This document shows, in pieces, positions 34,696-47,174 of a stretch of 64,000 nucleotides of DNA. The stretch's first letter is position 1. Each line of letters starts with the position of its first letter. The translations under genes were made by a program, and so were the position numbers. A model generated the notes under the pieces. The model searched no databases. It was given only the letters and a program-made list of their open reading frames with translations, and was not told where the DNA came from. Source of the stretch: Rotaria socialis (Eukaryota; Rotifera; Eurotatoria; Philodinida; Philodinidae); contig CAJNYU010002963.1 in the NCBI GenBank assembly GCA_905331475.1, positions 1 through 64,000 of the forward strand, given 5' to 3'.

Positions 34696-37091
34696 CTGCT
34701 TTCATTAAAAATATTTTCATTCTTGTCAAATTTCGTTTTAATTTATCAAACAACAAAAACAACTCAGAAGCGCTTCGATGTAGTCAAAGAGACCAATTAT
34801 ATATTTAACACTTTTTATCTATTTGATTAATCTTCGTTTTTCTCGACCAATTCGCATAAATACTTGGCTGATTGAAATAAGGAAAATTCATAAATACTAT
34901 TATCTTTCACGAAAAATACATGCGAGTACGAAGAACAGAGCACTATCAACGTTAATTATCGGTGCTCTAAGTTTAGAGAAGCATTATAAAATAAATGACA
35001 GTTCTTGTTGACTAATCATACATTATTTTCAATTATTGAAATGAAATACAGTTTTAAATACTCTCACGAATAATGAACGTTCTGAATAGAAAAACAAAAA
35101 TGAACATTTGACATGCTCTACAGCATCAATTGCTTATTGGCTGTACATAGAGTTGACATATTCTGGTAATGTAAACAGTAAATATAATTATGGGTCCATT
35201 TCAATAGCAACTCATTTCATTCGTAATTGATATTCATTCAAAGTCTACTAGTCGATGATCCCAGACTTTCGAAGATACAATCTATTGAAGTGATAAGGCG
35301 CAAAACTAAATCTTTTTACATGTTTATTTAACTTTTAATTCTCGTAAAACACAGTTAAAATGATTAAGAAAAAGTTATTTATAATATATACAAAAACTAG
35401 TAGATACGATGAGTAGGCGATGAAAGCGATCTCTATTATCGATTGATGTCTTCCATTCGTCAAACTTATCGTCTCACAAAAATGATGTAGTATTGTGTGA
35501 GAAATCGAAAGATACACATGATTTCGTCGAAAAAACACATTTATTGATGAACTTCAATAATTATTTAGAATTTAGTAGTTTAAAGAATATTTTTGTGATG
35601 AAGCATATGGGATTTTGTTGGAAGACGTTGATGCTGACCTATCGACTCGATATCATTAAAACTACAGATACTAATGCATTTTCGAAATATTAATAAGAAA
35701 ATTGTAAGTTTTGTGTATATGTTGAGTTCTTGACACATGACCTACAATGATGAATAGTTAGAAATTCGATCTATTCAAGTTTGTACTCGTCATAAAAAAA
35801 GTTAATCCTTTACATTTGTTATTTTTTCAGGGAACATAAAATTGAACTTGAATGTCCTCACTGTCTCTCAATTACAGTATAGATCTTTATTATTAATAGC
35901 ATATTATTCAAACTCTTTTGTTTTTCCATTTGATGCATTTATATAATATACCTTATGTGTGTACACATAAAATGTGGTGTAGTTGAAAGAAACATATATT
36001 TCTATTCAAAATAGTATTTCAAAACGCAGTGCAACAACTAAAATCGCTTATCTTGAAGAAGAAGAAAAAATAATTATATTACCAAAATAATCCAGAATTG
36101 AACATGCGGTCCTCAAAGACGGTTCATACTGCTGTTAACCAAAATGGATAAAAAAGAAATTTTCACACATTATCTCATAGATGATTCATCAGCAGAAATC
36201 TTAATTGTAAAGTGAGTTTATATCTGAAGACACGACTTATTTTCTATCACCAGATAAAAGTCTTTTCAACAAACACTGTGTTTATTCTCTAGTTTCCTTA
36301 GATTAATTTAAAGAGTTACATATGAAAAAATCATCTTAAATAAAAATACGAAGAAAGATATACTGTTACTCGATTATTATTGCTTGAAAAATAATTTCAT
36401 TTTTTCGATATCAAAACTATAAGTAAAAATAAACGAGAGAAATAATTAAATACAAACATGTTTTCAATTGTTTAGATAGACAATATTCAAAGGGATCACT
36501 AATTTGTGCTGCTCTTTCACTTTTCGATAGTTGAAGATAGACTTGTAATATTTATCAAATCTCTTTCAACGGAAACATTTCAATAAAAAGACATAACTCT
36601 TTAATCCATTTGAAGAACAAAAAAAATGTCGCTTGCCTTGGTATTTATCAAGACAGTAAATATCTTTTTTGCATGCATTCTTCAATAGGTCGTTGAAGAT
36701 TTGTTTACGATAAAATGAAGATTCGTTTCTTTTTCTTTCATTACTCTTTTAGTTAAAGTTGATTTGGATAAGAGTCAACAAGAATAGAATTCGTTTTTTT
36801 ATTAATAGGCCATATTCCAATAGGAATACAATTTGATTTCTGATTCAATAATTATCTTAGACGAAACTTATCTTCTATCGGGCAAGTAATGCAAAATAAA
36901 CTCATTTTTAAGGTAATTATTTTTTTTATCCAGTACCATAATAAATCCACGTCCTTCTATTAGTTTTGGCGACGAACTCATATAAAAGAGTCAACTGATA
37001 CGGAAATTGGTACAATAAATACACACGAAGAGGTTGTTTGTTTAAGAATTGTTTTTTGAAAATGAAAATCTAACGATTTTTGTCAATTCAG
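34696..37091. other. Intergenic, between a minus-strand and the SLC6 plus-strand gene
   Basis: No gene recognised. A short first exon of the SLC6 gene, with its start codon, should lie near the right end because the first recognised exon begins directly after TCAATTCAG without an ATG. ATATAAAAG at about 36981 could serve as a TATA box. Small ORFs of 60-70 codons here look random. Confidence 0.4.
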
Positions 37092-40000
37092 GAAAAAGAT
37101 AATCACGAATGGGATAATCCACTTGAGTTTATATTTTCTTTAATTTCAAATTCCGTTGGTCTCGGAAATGTTTGGCGTTTTCCTTATTTAGCCGCTAAGA
37201 GTGGTGGTGGTCTGTATTCAATTCTGCTTTCCTATACTATTTATCGATTCATATGTTATATAGGTGCATTTTTAATTCCATATTTTATATTGTATTTTTT
37301 AATTGGTGCACCAATATATTACCTTGAATTAGCACTTGGTCAATTTTCTAGTCGAGGTCCAGCTACTGCATTTTTACTTGCTAAAGGATGGCAAGGTAAA
37401 AGAACACCAGATAAATTTTTGATACAAAAAATTCTAATTATTTTCTATTGAAGGTGTCGGATTTGCTATGATAATAAATAGTGTACTTTGTATGCTTTAT
37501 TATAATGTTATTATAAGTTGGGCTTTATTTTATTTTATTTCATCATTTCGAACAAATCTTTTATGGAAAAAATGTGGATATTGGTGGAATGATGCGAGAT
37601 GTTTTGTCCCCGGTGCTGATAGTTCATCGTTTAGAGTAAACGGAACAACATATAACTGTACTGAACCGCAATTTCTTAATCGTACAGAGTATTTATGTGA
37701 ACAAATCAATGCAACAGATCGAGTGACAGCTACAGAACAATTCTTTTTGTAAGTTTTAAATAAAAAATCAACAAAAAAGAAACAACTAGATAAATTCTTA
37801 ATAATTATTATATTCAGTCAATTACTTTTGAATAAGAGTAATAAATTTGAAGATTTTGGCAGACCAAGAGCGTATCCTGCTGTTTCATTATTATTGGCTT
37901 GGATTATTGTTGGTGCATGCATTATTCGTGGTGTTAAATCGTCAGGAAAAGTTTGTTTCGTTTTATTTTTAAAACTATTTTTATAAAATGATGTTAACTA
38001 AGGTTGCATATTTTACGGCTATTTTCCCATATATTGTTCTTCTGGTATTAATTATTCAAAGTTCATTATTAAATGGAGCTATTCAAGGAATCAAATACTA
38101 TGTTATTCCAAGATGGGAGCTTGTTGCAAAATTTGAAGTAAATATATTTATAGAAATTTTTATTCTTCAATATGTTTTAGAATTTCAGGACCTCAGAGAG
38201 TATATGGTGATTGAAACCCACTCAAACGCTGAGATTTTTTTAAATTAAAAATAAAAAAAAACTTCATCTATGTCATCATTAAGCTATGCGAGACAAATAA
38301 AAAACTAAACAGATATATGTACATATAATATTTCATAAAATATTCCCTATTAGTTAGAACACTGTTTAAATTTTCCATGAATACCAATTTTCATGACAAA
38401 AAAACCAGAACTCTTGGATCATTTCAAACTCGAATCATAATTGTAAATAAATTTAGCTAAAACTTTGACCAAAACTAAAGCAAAGAAAATACCGATTTTC
38501 ATGTATCAGAAAATCATGTTTTGCATTTCGCTAAATGGAAGAAAAAGAAGAATTTTATTATATTTAATATGAAGAAAGACTTTTTGTTTATGGAAATACG
38601 GATCGAATGGTGTGCTATTATAAATTTTATTTTATCTGTAATTCTACGAAACATCTGTAATTATTATTTGGTATAGTTAGTTAGATACTTGAATTCGTTT
38701 TGTTAAGAAGAAAATTAACACAAAAACATTAAAAAAACAATTTCCCGTTATAGACTTGGCAAGCAGCTGCATCTCAAGTATTTTTCTCACTTGGCCTCAG
38801 CTTTGGTTCATTAATGGCTTATTCAGCATCAAATAAATTTAACAATAATTTTTTCAGGTTATTTTTCTCTCTTACTTTTGATGAAAATTTAATCTAATTT
38901 ATATTAGACAAATGTGTATTGTTGTATCATGTGATTGTTTTACCGGTGTATTTGCTGGCTTTGCTGTATTTGCTACGATTGGTTATTTGTCAACGGAATT
39001 AAAAGAATCAGTTTCAAAATATGCCGATGCATCTGGTCCAGGATTAGCATTTATAACTTATCCCGAAGCTATTGCACATATGCCAGCTAGTTCACTTTTT
39101 TCGATTCTCTTTTTTCTGATGCTTTTAGCACTTGGACTTGGTTCACAGGTTATTGAAACTTATTTTATTTATCTAATTACCTTTTGGCTTTTCCTTTTTG
39201 ATTAGTTTGCTTTAACAGATGTTCCAATAACATCAATATTGGAATTGTTTCCAAGATTTAAATCCCAGAGAGAGTTGACAGTAATAATTACTTGTGTTGT
39301 ATCATTTTTAATAAGTTTACCATTTACATGTCCAGTTCGTATTGAAGTTTTTTTAAATTTTATTTCTGAATATCGAAGTTAGTTGAATGTTTAGGGTGGA
39401 ATTTATTTATTTGAATTATTGAATCAATATGCAGCCAATATATCGATGGTCGTTGTTGGATTTTTTGAAGTCTACGTAATTGCTTATGTCTATGGTTAGT
39501 TTTAATTGTCAATTTTGTTTTTCGTTTTGATGAGTAACAACACTTGTTTTTAAAGGATTCAATCGATTTATGAATGATGTGAAAATGATGTTAGGAAAAC
39601 GTGCAGCAGAATATTATTTATTTTTAACATGGTGTATCCTGTCTCCAATTATTATGTTGGCTAGTTATAGACTGAAAATAGAGATCAAAATTTTATTTCA
39701 ATAAAATGAAATCTATTTATTCAGGTAATAACATTCTCAAATTTGTGGACTTCTAAACAAATGTCGAATGGTGCTGGCGCTGGCTATGAAGCTTATGTTG
39801 ATCCCGGATGGAGTACCGTCATTGGATGGTGAATATTTGTTGCTTGTATAATACCTAGTCCATTGCTTTTTATTATCAATTATATTCGAGAATATTTTAC
39901 ACTTCGTCGAAAAGAAATCGTAAGATGTTTTTATTGAATTTTTATTTTATGGAACAAAATATATACGATCAATTGGTCCTTCAACCGATAATGGCTCTTC

Positions 40001-40259
40001 AGATGATAACAACTGTCCTGAAAAACCTCGATATATAGAAGCATTTACTCAAAATAATGCACCTCGGTACGATTGGGGACCGAAGAAAAGTATAAGCCAC
40101 GTTGGTTTATATGCTTATTTGAAAACAGTAGAATCAAAAGACGTCATTGTTCTTGATCGAATAATGAATGTATCAAACGATGGATATTCCAATCGAAGTT
40201 ATCAAGAGGATTGTATTTCGAATAAGAATGCTCCGCAAATACCAACAGAAAGACATTAA
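37092..40259 (+). CDS. SLC6 neurotransmitter-type Na+/Cl- symporter with in-frame TGA
   Basis: SLC6 proteins couple uptake of amino acids or neurotransmitters to Na+ and Cl-. Exons read: 37092-37206, 37264-37395, 37454-37748, 37818-37950, 38003-38137, 38754-38857, 38908-39148, 39206-39334, 39395-39494, 39556 to about 39658, 39725-39919, then a C-terminal exon to stop 40257-40259. Signatures: TM1 FSLISNSVGLGNVWRFPYLA, TM2 FLIGAPIYYLELALGQFSSR, the large second outer loop with NGTTYNCT and NRTEY sites, TM6 FFSLGLSFGSLMAYSASNKF, TM8 LFFLMLLALGLGSQ, and FFEVYVIAYVYGFNRFMND. The TM8 Na2-site Asp of many relatives is Gly here. A TGA at 39830-39832 falls between GWSTVIGW-like loop and TM12 (IFVACIIPSPLL). 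The last intron lacks a clean acceptor in frame. No start codon seen. Substrate not predictable. Confidence 0.8.
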
Positions 40260-40293
40260 AATGAACTTTGGCTTATATGATATCATGACAAGG

Positions 40294-40410
40294 GGATAAA
40301 AGCGCGACTTCCATACTTCCCTTGTACTCCCAGATACTTCATGTATACTTCGCTGTACTTCCATTCTACTCACATCGGACTTCGAAGTACGGAAGTTGCG
40401 CTTTTTTACC
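40294..40410. mobile_element. 117-base inverted-repeat mini-element with ACTTCC words
   Basis: The left end GGATAAAAGCGCGACTTCC (40294-40312) matches the reverse complement of the right end (40391-40410, GGTAAAAAAGCGCAACTTCC) except for small changes. The interior repeats ACTTC or GAAGT many times (CATACTTCCC, GATACTTCA, TATACTTCG, TGTACTTCC, GGACTTCGAAGTACGG). It sits just behind the SLC6 stop codon, in or beside its 3' UTR. Confidence 0.7.
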
Positions 40411-41812
40411 TTTGCATCATGATAATGGTATTTTATTTGAATTGAAAGAAAATGTCAACTGGATTTCATATTGCTAATTGCTTGATCTTTAACCAGCTAT
40501 GTAGTGATCCTATGTTTCCTATAGTTTTAAAAATTGATCCTATTATTAATTTTTTTTCTTGTATTTCTCTATTTTTTGAAAAATTTCAGATTTTACTTAA
40601 AAATAGTCACGTATTCTTATAGAAATTGTTTTGTATGTAATGCAAACATAGTCACTACTGTTTGCAACATAACACATATGACAGCGAAAAAGTATATAAA
40701 CATATATGGCCAATGCGAGAGCTCGACGTACGAGTATATCCATCTGATGATAACAGAGTTGTCTAAGAAGAAGGATGAGTGGTCATACTTTTTATTATGC
40801 TACAATAACACTTCACATCCTGAATTTGACTTTCTTGTATTATTGATATGATGAAGGTATTGTATAATATAACAATATTCTTTCATTTATATTGTGATCA
40901 AAAATATTTACAAAAGAATGAGCAATTTAAAACCAAAATAGATAATAATATTTATCTAATCAGAACAAAATAAAAATTGAATCGAAGTTTACTTACTTTT
41001 AATCGGATAAATGAAATCGTATTTTTATTAATTACATCGAATTCAGGAGGTGAAAGTGACAACTTTTTCGGGTAGCGTACTTCAACAAAATATATCTAAA
41101 TTTTTCTCGAGCGTTTTTTGATCATCTTTAATATAATATTAATGTGTATTACAGCTATATCAGTTAGAGTTTATTTGTACATAGATCTGCTCAACACTAA
41201 GGCTAACACAGATTGTTACTGATACTGATATATTGCAATCTCGATGCAATCATTTAAAGTTATTGAAGGAACAGAATTTTATGAAATAAACTTAAATTAC
41301 TATGCTCTTAACTTCTACTGGCAATATAATTGAAATAACTAAACTGTTCTATGTGGGATAACTGTAGTATACCCTTGAAATAGAATAAATTACATGATTT
41401 TTCTCTTTTATATGTTGCATTGAACAAAGCAAAACAAAAATTCTAAGATAATTGCGTCATCATAAGTAATATAATCGTTTTTTAATGAACTTTTTTCTTT
41501 AAATAATTTCTTGTATCTCTTATCATATTGATTGCGAATCAATAAATTGTCAAAGTCTCACGACATTGTTCGGTTATTTTCATGATCCCAGATCGACTAT
41601 TTCGATCATCTGACAATATATTTTATACTACCAAAAATAGATAAAACAACAACATAATTACTATCTTCAACGGGGAAACACGATTAATGTTTTTCTTCAT
41701 TTTTTAGACTGTTCTCTGTTAGTTAGAATCACAAACTATTTTTAAATAGGCTGGTAAATAACTTTGTTTATGATCTTTTACATATTTGTTGTTACTTTTA
41801 TTGATAAAATGA
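40411..41812. other. Intergenic
   Basis: No gene supported. A plus ORF at 40534-40851 (105 codons) has no recognisable motif and no splice context I can defend. The remainder is AT-rich. Confidence 0.5.
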
Positions 41813-42071
41813 TTATTTTGGTAAAATTAGAAATGTTGAAGCAAATGAGTTCAAAAGAGCAATAAAAGTATGCAATGTGATCACACTATAATCTTTGTCA
41901 TGAATAAATCGATTTATTATTGCTTCTTTTAAGCCAGTTGCTTTGCTTAATGGTTTTGTAAAGTCTCGGTGTCCACCTTGAGCTTTAATAACTTTTCGTA
42001 ATTGCTCGACGACATCTTCATTTGCAGGTAAAACACTATTAGCCTTTGAACTCACGGGTCCTATTTTATTT
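41813..42071 (-). CDS. Terminal exon of a small helix-turn-helix-like protein
   Basis: The open frame from a plausible acceptor (AAAATAG just above 42071) to a stop at 41813 encodes about 85 residues without an ATG of its own. The segment LSKATGLKEAIINRFIHDKD followed by YSVITLHTFIALLNSF has the spacing of a Cro/C1 (XRE) lambda-repressor-like domain (L-x-x-A-T-G-L-x-x-x-x-I-x-R-F ... L-x-x-F-I-x-L-L). A charged helix EDVVEQLRKVIKA precedes it. Such domains are common in bacteria and phages and rare in animals outside MBF1/POU-type proteins; it is not MBF1. The first exon is not found; a foldback element lies in the presumed intron. Low certainty. Confidence 0.4.
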
Positions 42072-42178
42072 TCTTCGTGAGATGCAGCAGATTACGCGAC
42101 GCTTATGATGATACTTTTTTGATGAATGAATAGTCGATGGCTGGCATCTCACCAAGCATTTTAGAAAAAAAGAGGAAA

Positions 42179-42574
42179 ATTCAAGGGGGGAAAAGCGGAT
42201 TTTTGGGATTTTCAAAATCCCATAAACTGAAAAGCATTTTCCCTCTGTGAATGACGTAGTTTCGACCTGAAATTCTTCCCATATATAGGTTTCATGTTCT
42301 ATAAAAGATCCTAAAAGTTTCAACTCGAATAAATGTTTCCTTCTTAAAATATTGAATTTTCAAAAAAACTGGATTTTCTGACCGTGCCGTGAAATGAGTA
42401 TTTCTTGCGCATTCATTATCTTGAGAAGGAAACTTCTGTTTGCGCTGAAAATTTTAGAATATTCTAAGAATCATGAGACTTACATATGGGAAAAAATTCA
42501 GATGGAAATTCCATCATTCACGTTTTGGATTTTTGGATTTTCAAAATCCCAAATCCGCCTTTTCCTCCTTGAAT
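42179..42574. mobile_element. Foldback element with long inverted repeats
   Basis: The left arm starts ATTCAAGGGGGGAAAAGCGG (42179) and the right arm ends with its near-exact complement at 42574 (ATTCAAGGAGGAAAAGGCGG reversed). Both arms contain the self-complementary GGATTTTCAAAATCC. Similarity continues inward (ATGAAACCTATATATGGGAA versus ATGAGACTTACATATGGGAA in opposite orientation), so each arm is at least about 130 bases and the element can fold on itself almost entirely. No ORF. Confidence 0.75.
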
Positions 42575-43136
42575 ATGCTACTAATGACTTCCTATCGTTA
42601 TTGCATGTCTCGATTGAAGCACTTTAATATATAGAATAAAAACACATAATCATTTCCGATTTCTCTTTATTAACAGATACAAAATGGGAATAAATGCGAA
42701 AGCATCGGATTTGCATTCGATTGTTATGTGTACTGCAAAAACTGAGTCGATTTATATACGTTGTGAATAATTCTAAGAAAAAAAATTGTTTTTTGAGAAA
42801 CTCCCTGCCCCTCTTCTCTGAGAAATGGCCTGGTCAATAGTGACAATTTTTTCGATAACTCAGTCATTTCTTGGCGCATCCTTCTTATCTTCGAACTCGA
42901 CTGAGATATTAATGAGATCATTCTGTGTACAAAATGTCATGACAATTGGATGAAGCTTTCAAGGGTTATTGTGTTAACGGAAGGCCGGATACACTGACTG
43001 AATCTAGTATACTCATTTTTTGAGTACACAAAAAAAGAGCTATGAACACTTTTTTGTTGCTGCTTATTACTAAAAACATTAAGATCCTATCCTATTACTA
43101 GACGAGAGAACAATTTTAATATAACGAAAACAAGTG
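42575..43136. other. Intergenic
   Basis: No gene seen. Any upstream exon of the membrane-protein gene that follows would have to lie here, but I could not identify one. Confidence 0.4.
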
Positions 43137-43922
43137 ATTGAAAAACATCGCCATGAGTATTGGTCATCAATAATTCAAATTTTAATTGATTTAGCAAATT
43201 TAACGGAACGATTATTTGTTTATTTTGGCTTTGTTCTTTTGGTGATTGATCTTCTTTATAATATTCCATCGGCTAGTCCTTATGTTTATATTCAAACAAT
43301 TGGTTCAATATCTATTGAATTTGGTGAACTTTCAGCTTATTTATTTCTTTGGAAAAGTTCCAAAAGTGTTATTATCGTTTCATTTCTTTCATTTAGTATT
43401 GAATTTATTTTACATATAATACATATATCACTTGAATATTATTCAAATGAAAATAAAAATAATATATTTGAATTTGGAAAAACAACTTGTGGTAGAATTA
43501 AATATGTTGTCATGCGTTCAATTAGTTATACAATTTTTAATGTAACATCGATATTCTTTTTATTTCTTGATGATAATGGAAGATTTCATTATAAATTCTA
43601 TGAAATTCTCGTACTACTCACATTCGATTTTCCAAGTATTGCGTTAAGTTCAGTATTGGAATCAACAACAAAATATAAATATGAATATGAACAAAACCAA
43701 ATACCAAAAATAACAATTTTTCTTATTTAAAGTTTACTCTGATTAAGAGAAATAAGTTCACCATACGGCTATGATTTTATTATTTATGTTTCATTATTAA
43801 CTTTTTTCTCAATTGCTATTCTTGCTTTTCCTCCGTTTATGCTTTAGTGGTGGAGATTTACATTTCAAAGATTTAAAACTCTGCGTATTGATGCAAAAAA
43901 AACGATTGAATCAATTGAATGA
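43137..43922 (+). pseudogene. Broken multi-pass membrane protein gene
   Basis: An open frame without ATG runs to a stop at 43730 and encodes at least four hydrophobic helices (YFGFVLLVIDLLYN; SISIEFGELSAYLFLW; VSFLSFSIEFILHIIHI; and a later segment around FNVTSIFFLFL). After the stop, another frame continues the same kind of protein (YDFIIYVSLLTFFSIAILAF, then WWRFTFQRFKTLRIDAKK) to a TGA at 43920-43922, but with an internal TAG at about 43847. Missing start, frame change and stop point to a decayed gene, though an unrecognised intron near 43730 could explain the frame change. I recognise no family. Confidence 0.45.
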
Positions 43923-45576
43923 AGAAGATCACATACAATATTGTTATGTCAGGAGATATCTGTCCTGTCATAAGTATCCCAGATCGTTCATTCATACAAT
44001 CGGATATTACATGAAAACCGACAAGAACCAACAGATTTCGTCGGATTAGTCGACCTGGGAAGAACAGAACAGATAACAGCACGCACAAGAAGGAGCAATG
44101 ACGTATGTTGACAACACATCAACAACCTAAAATTCAAATGAAATTATGCTTGAAGAAGGCTAATGATTGCCTAATGTTAAAGAAGACTGATTTAGTATAT
44201 AAATAACTCATGATGGAATCGGTTAGAATCATGATTATTATTGAACAGTTATCATTACCATTTGTTTTTTGTCTGTTTCTCTCTGTGTTTCAAGTTCATT
44301 TTCAGTTCAGTGTGGTACCTTTCTTGTTTTTTTCTCTTTTCTCTGTTCATTCTTTCTTACATGTTTTTCCTTTTTCTTTTCTTTTGTAGACGCTCGGGAG
44401 CGCGTCTCGATTAAGGGGGAGCGTGTGCCAAGAAGTAACTTACGTCCCTCGTAAAGGATTAGATTAAATAGGGGTTATATGAACCGCCGGATGTTCACTT
44501 GTAAGTCATACAGCTGATGAACATACTGCGGTGGCGTAATTAAGTTTGCATCACTAATATTCATCATTGCATATGCAAACACATAATCGCGCACTGAACA
44601 GTACGTAATCTTTCTGTGTATCTTTTCTCTCTCAATAACTTTTGTCTCTATGTATTTTCTTCTCTCTCCGTTCTCTTCTTTCTTGGTGGCGTATAGAAGC
44701 GTGTGTTTTGTGTTGGATGGATATATTTGGATGTAGAGTATAGCTGAATAAGCATCGTGTAGTAAAAGACTAGACTATGCCTCTCCATTTGTCATAACGG
44801 TTTAGAATGAAGTAGCTCGACTAACATCAATGTCGCGTATAACGGTAGAGTTAAACTTCTTCTCTTTTCCGTCACAATAGGGCAGTCGAGTCGAGTTCAG
44901 TTCTAAACAAGTCGAGTTAAAAGAAAGTTGTGCTGTGTAATACGTACGATTGTATTCTGTTGTATTGAAAGACAACAGACAGAACTCATTTTGGACAAGA
45001 ATAAACTTATCGTGTGGAAGTATTGTTAATATGACGCACACAGCGACTAAAATATATAACTGATATTGATCTACACTTTTTTGTCCATCATCCTATCAGG
45101 ATATATACGCAATTATATATATCTCGATAGTTATTTGATGAATATTTACGCAACTTAAATATTTTTCCGTTACAAGAACTATCTTTATTTAAAAATAAAA
45201 ACCAATATATCGAGAAACGTAAGAAATTCATTCATTTTGAAATTTCTACAAAAAAAGAAAACGAAAAACTCTTCTTGAATCAAAAACTAGGCCCATTTGC
45301 TATGACCCGCAAAAGTGTCTGAATTGACCACTACAACGATAATGACTTTTGAAAAACTTCGATGTATAGTGATCCAATGTTGCTCATTGACAAATAAAAG
45401 AGCTATAAATTCTTACTATTTACTTTCTAACAGCCAGTGATAAATATTTAATATTATTTCATTGAAATAATTAATGAAATACAATAGGATAATAAACGAT
45501 TTATCATAAGCATTCATGTTTTTGATTCAATTCTAGATATTTATTTGTTTCAAAAGTATCAATAAAAAAAACAAAA
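43923..45576. other. Repeat-rich intergenic region, possible LTR remnant
   Basis: No gene. The stretch has long pyrimidine tracts (44260-44390, 44620-44690) and TCGACCTGGGA at about 44049, similar to the ends of elements A and B. ATTAAGGGGGAGCG at about 44411 looks like a polypurine tract of an LTR retroelement followed by TGTG, but no matching second LTR or reverse transcriptase is visible. CT-rich blocks and TATATAAATA (about 44200) could also belong to an LTR. Confidence 0.35.
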
Positions 45577-46724
45577 ATGTCAACATATATGCTTGGCGAT
45601 TTGGAATCCAACATAAAAATTGAAATTGAATCTAAAACTGATCCTACTTCAGGTAACAATTATCGCCAAGATTTATTCATTGTTTTTATGTGGAAAATTA
45701 TAAATTTAGATTATTTATCGGATATGAATGCTACATTTAGTGGTACTACGATTGCTACTGCAACTAGCAACAGTCCATTGAGGTGACCATACCCACCTAT
45801 CTGTCGCGAAGGAATTGTTCATGAACATGATAAACCATACTTCGAATTCGGCAGCCTAAGTAGATTATATGAAATGCCTGCCGCTTTTGTATTTTTATAT
45901 ATCTCTGTATTTTTGAATATCATTAGGTGCAGAAACTATCGCCAAAGGCAAAGGTTTTCGATTGCCAGTCGTATACTAACCATATGTATCACGAAGTAAA
46001 GGTTTCAAAAGTGAAAAATTTAATTGTCAGAAGATGGCTATTTCAGGTTTTTCATTCAAGCCAAGCCAGACACATTTGAGGAAATATTTTTTCGTACTAT
46101 GATTCTATAAGCGTGCATAGAATGACATATAAAATCTAAAAATTCTTTTCATGCAGAAGAGGACGTATATACATTTATATGGACAAATGCCTTGGTAAGT
46201 ATCTTCCATTTTGTGATTGCTATGTTAAGACAAGTAACACTCATCCTTGTGAATGATTCCTGCTTTAATAGAAGAAATATGGTTATCATGGAATGTTTAC
46301 TCTTTTTGTTTAGATTGCCAATGTGAATATCAAGTCACTGACTGCGCTTCTGCGTGGAATGAATACATGAAAATGGTTCGTTAGATAATTCGTGTCTAGG
46401 AATAATCAGCAAAAATAATCGAAGACAAGAATAAAATTCACTATTTTTATTTATCTAGAGCTGAATTCCATCGAGTAGGATCGTTTCAAGGTTCCAGGGA
46501 CAACGAAACAACAAAGCAACGGCCAGGCGCTACAGAAAAAAGTAAGAAAATTGCTAGTTTTGTTATATCATCACAGTTTTTGTACTTTAATAGAAAAAAG
46601 TGAACGCTATTACGAATGAAATGACTGCGAAAGTGTTCAAGAAGAGTAAAACTGGCGTTAAAAAAGCAGCCCTCTATCTGGCAAAAAAGGCTCCCAAGCA
46701 ATGTTTAATGGGTTTATCACGGTA
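45577..46724 (+). pseudogene. Scattered coding-like fragments upstream of the Rep-like helicase remnant
   Basis: Short open stretches on the plus strand flanked by acceptor/donor-like sites: an ATG-initiated piece at 45577-45786, pieces near 46048-46110, 46158-46194, 46318-46378, and a basic lysine-rich piece at 46596-46721 (TAKVFKKSKTGVKKAALYLA). Their order, direction and distance suit upstream exons or decayed parts of the helicase-like locus that follows. I could not see the endonuclease motifs expected of a Rep N-terminus. Low certainty. Confidence 0.3.
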
Positions 46725-47174
46725 AATATATACGTGTGTTATGTATGAAGTTGTTACACTCTGGATATGTGAAGAAGTGAATAAACATCATCACCGAGAG
46801 TGGCGGTAGGCTACTCCACCCCTATCCAGTTTGTCATTACGTATCAACCCAAAGAGGGTCCCATATTTATTGTTACAGATATAAAAGCTGAATTGTTCTA
46901 AGTTACTTCTTATATAAAAAAAAGAACAACATATGTCACATGAAATTGATTTGTTTTTCTTTGTTAATGAAAAGTTTTCAATCGCAACTCGAAATCCATC
47001 ATATCCAATATCAATTCAAGAGACAAAAGCGTTTCGCATATCAAAAAATATACTGCTGGTCAGATTCATATCCTAATTGTACCCAAAAATTGAGTAAGAA
47101 TCCGTATTTTTTATGTTCTTCGTATATATTTTTTCTTCTATATTCTGATGACATCTAATAGAAAACGACTTCAT

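Noticed and set aside
44802..45041. 79-codon minus ORF
   Set aside because: Composed of degenerate repeats of an FNST-type unit; no independent support.
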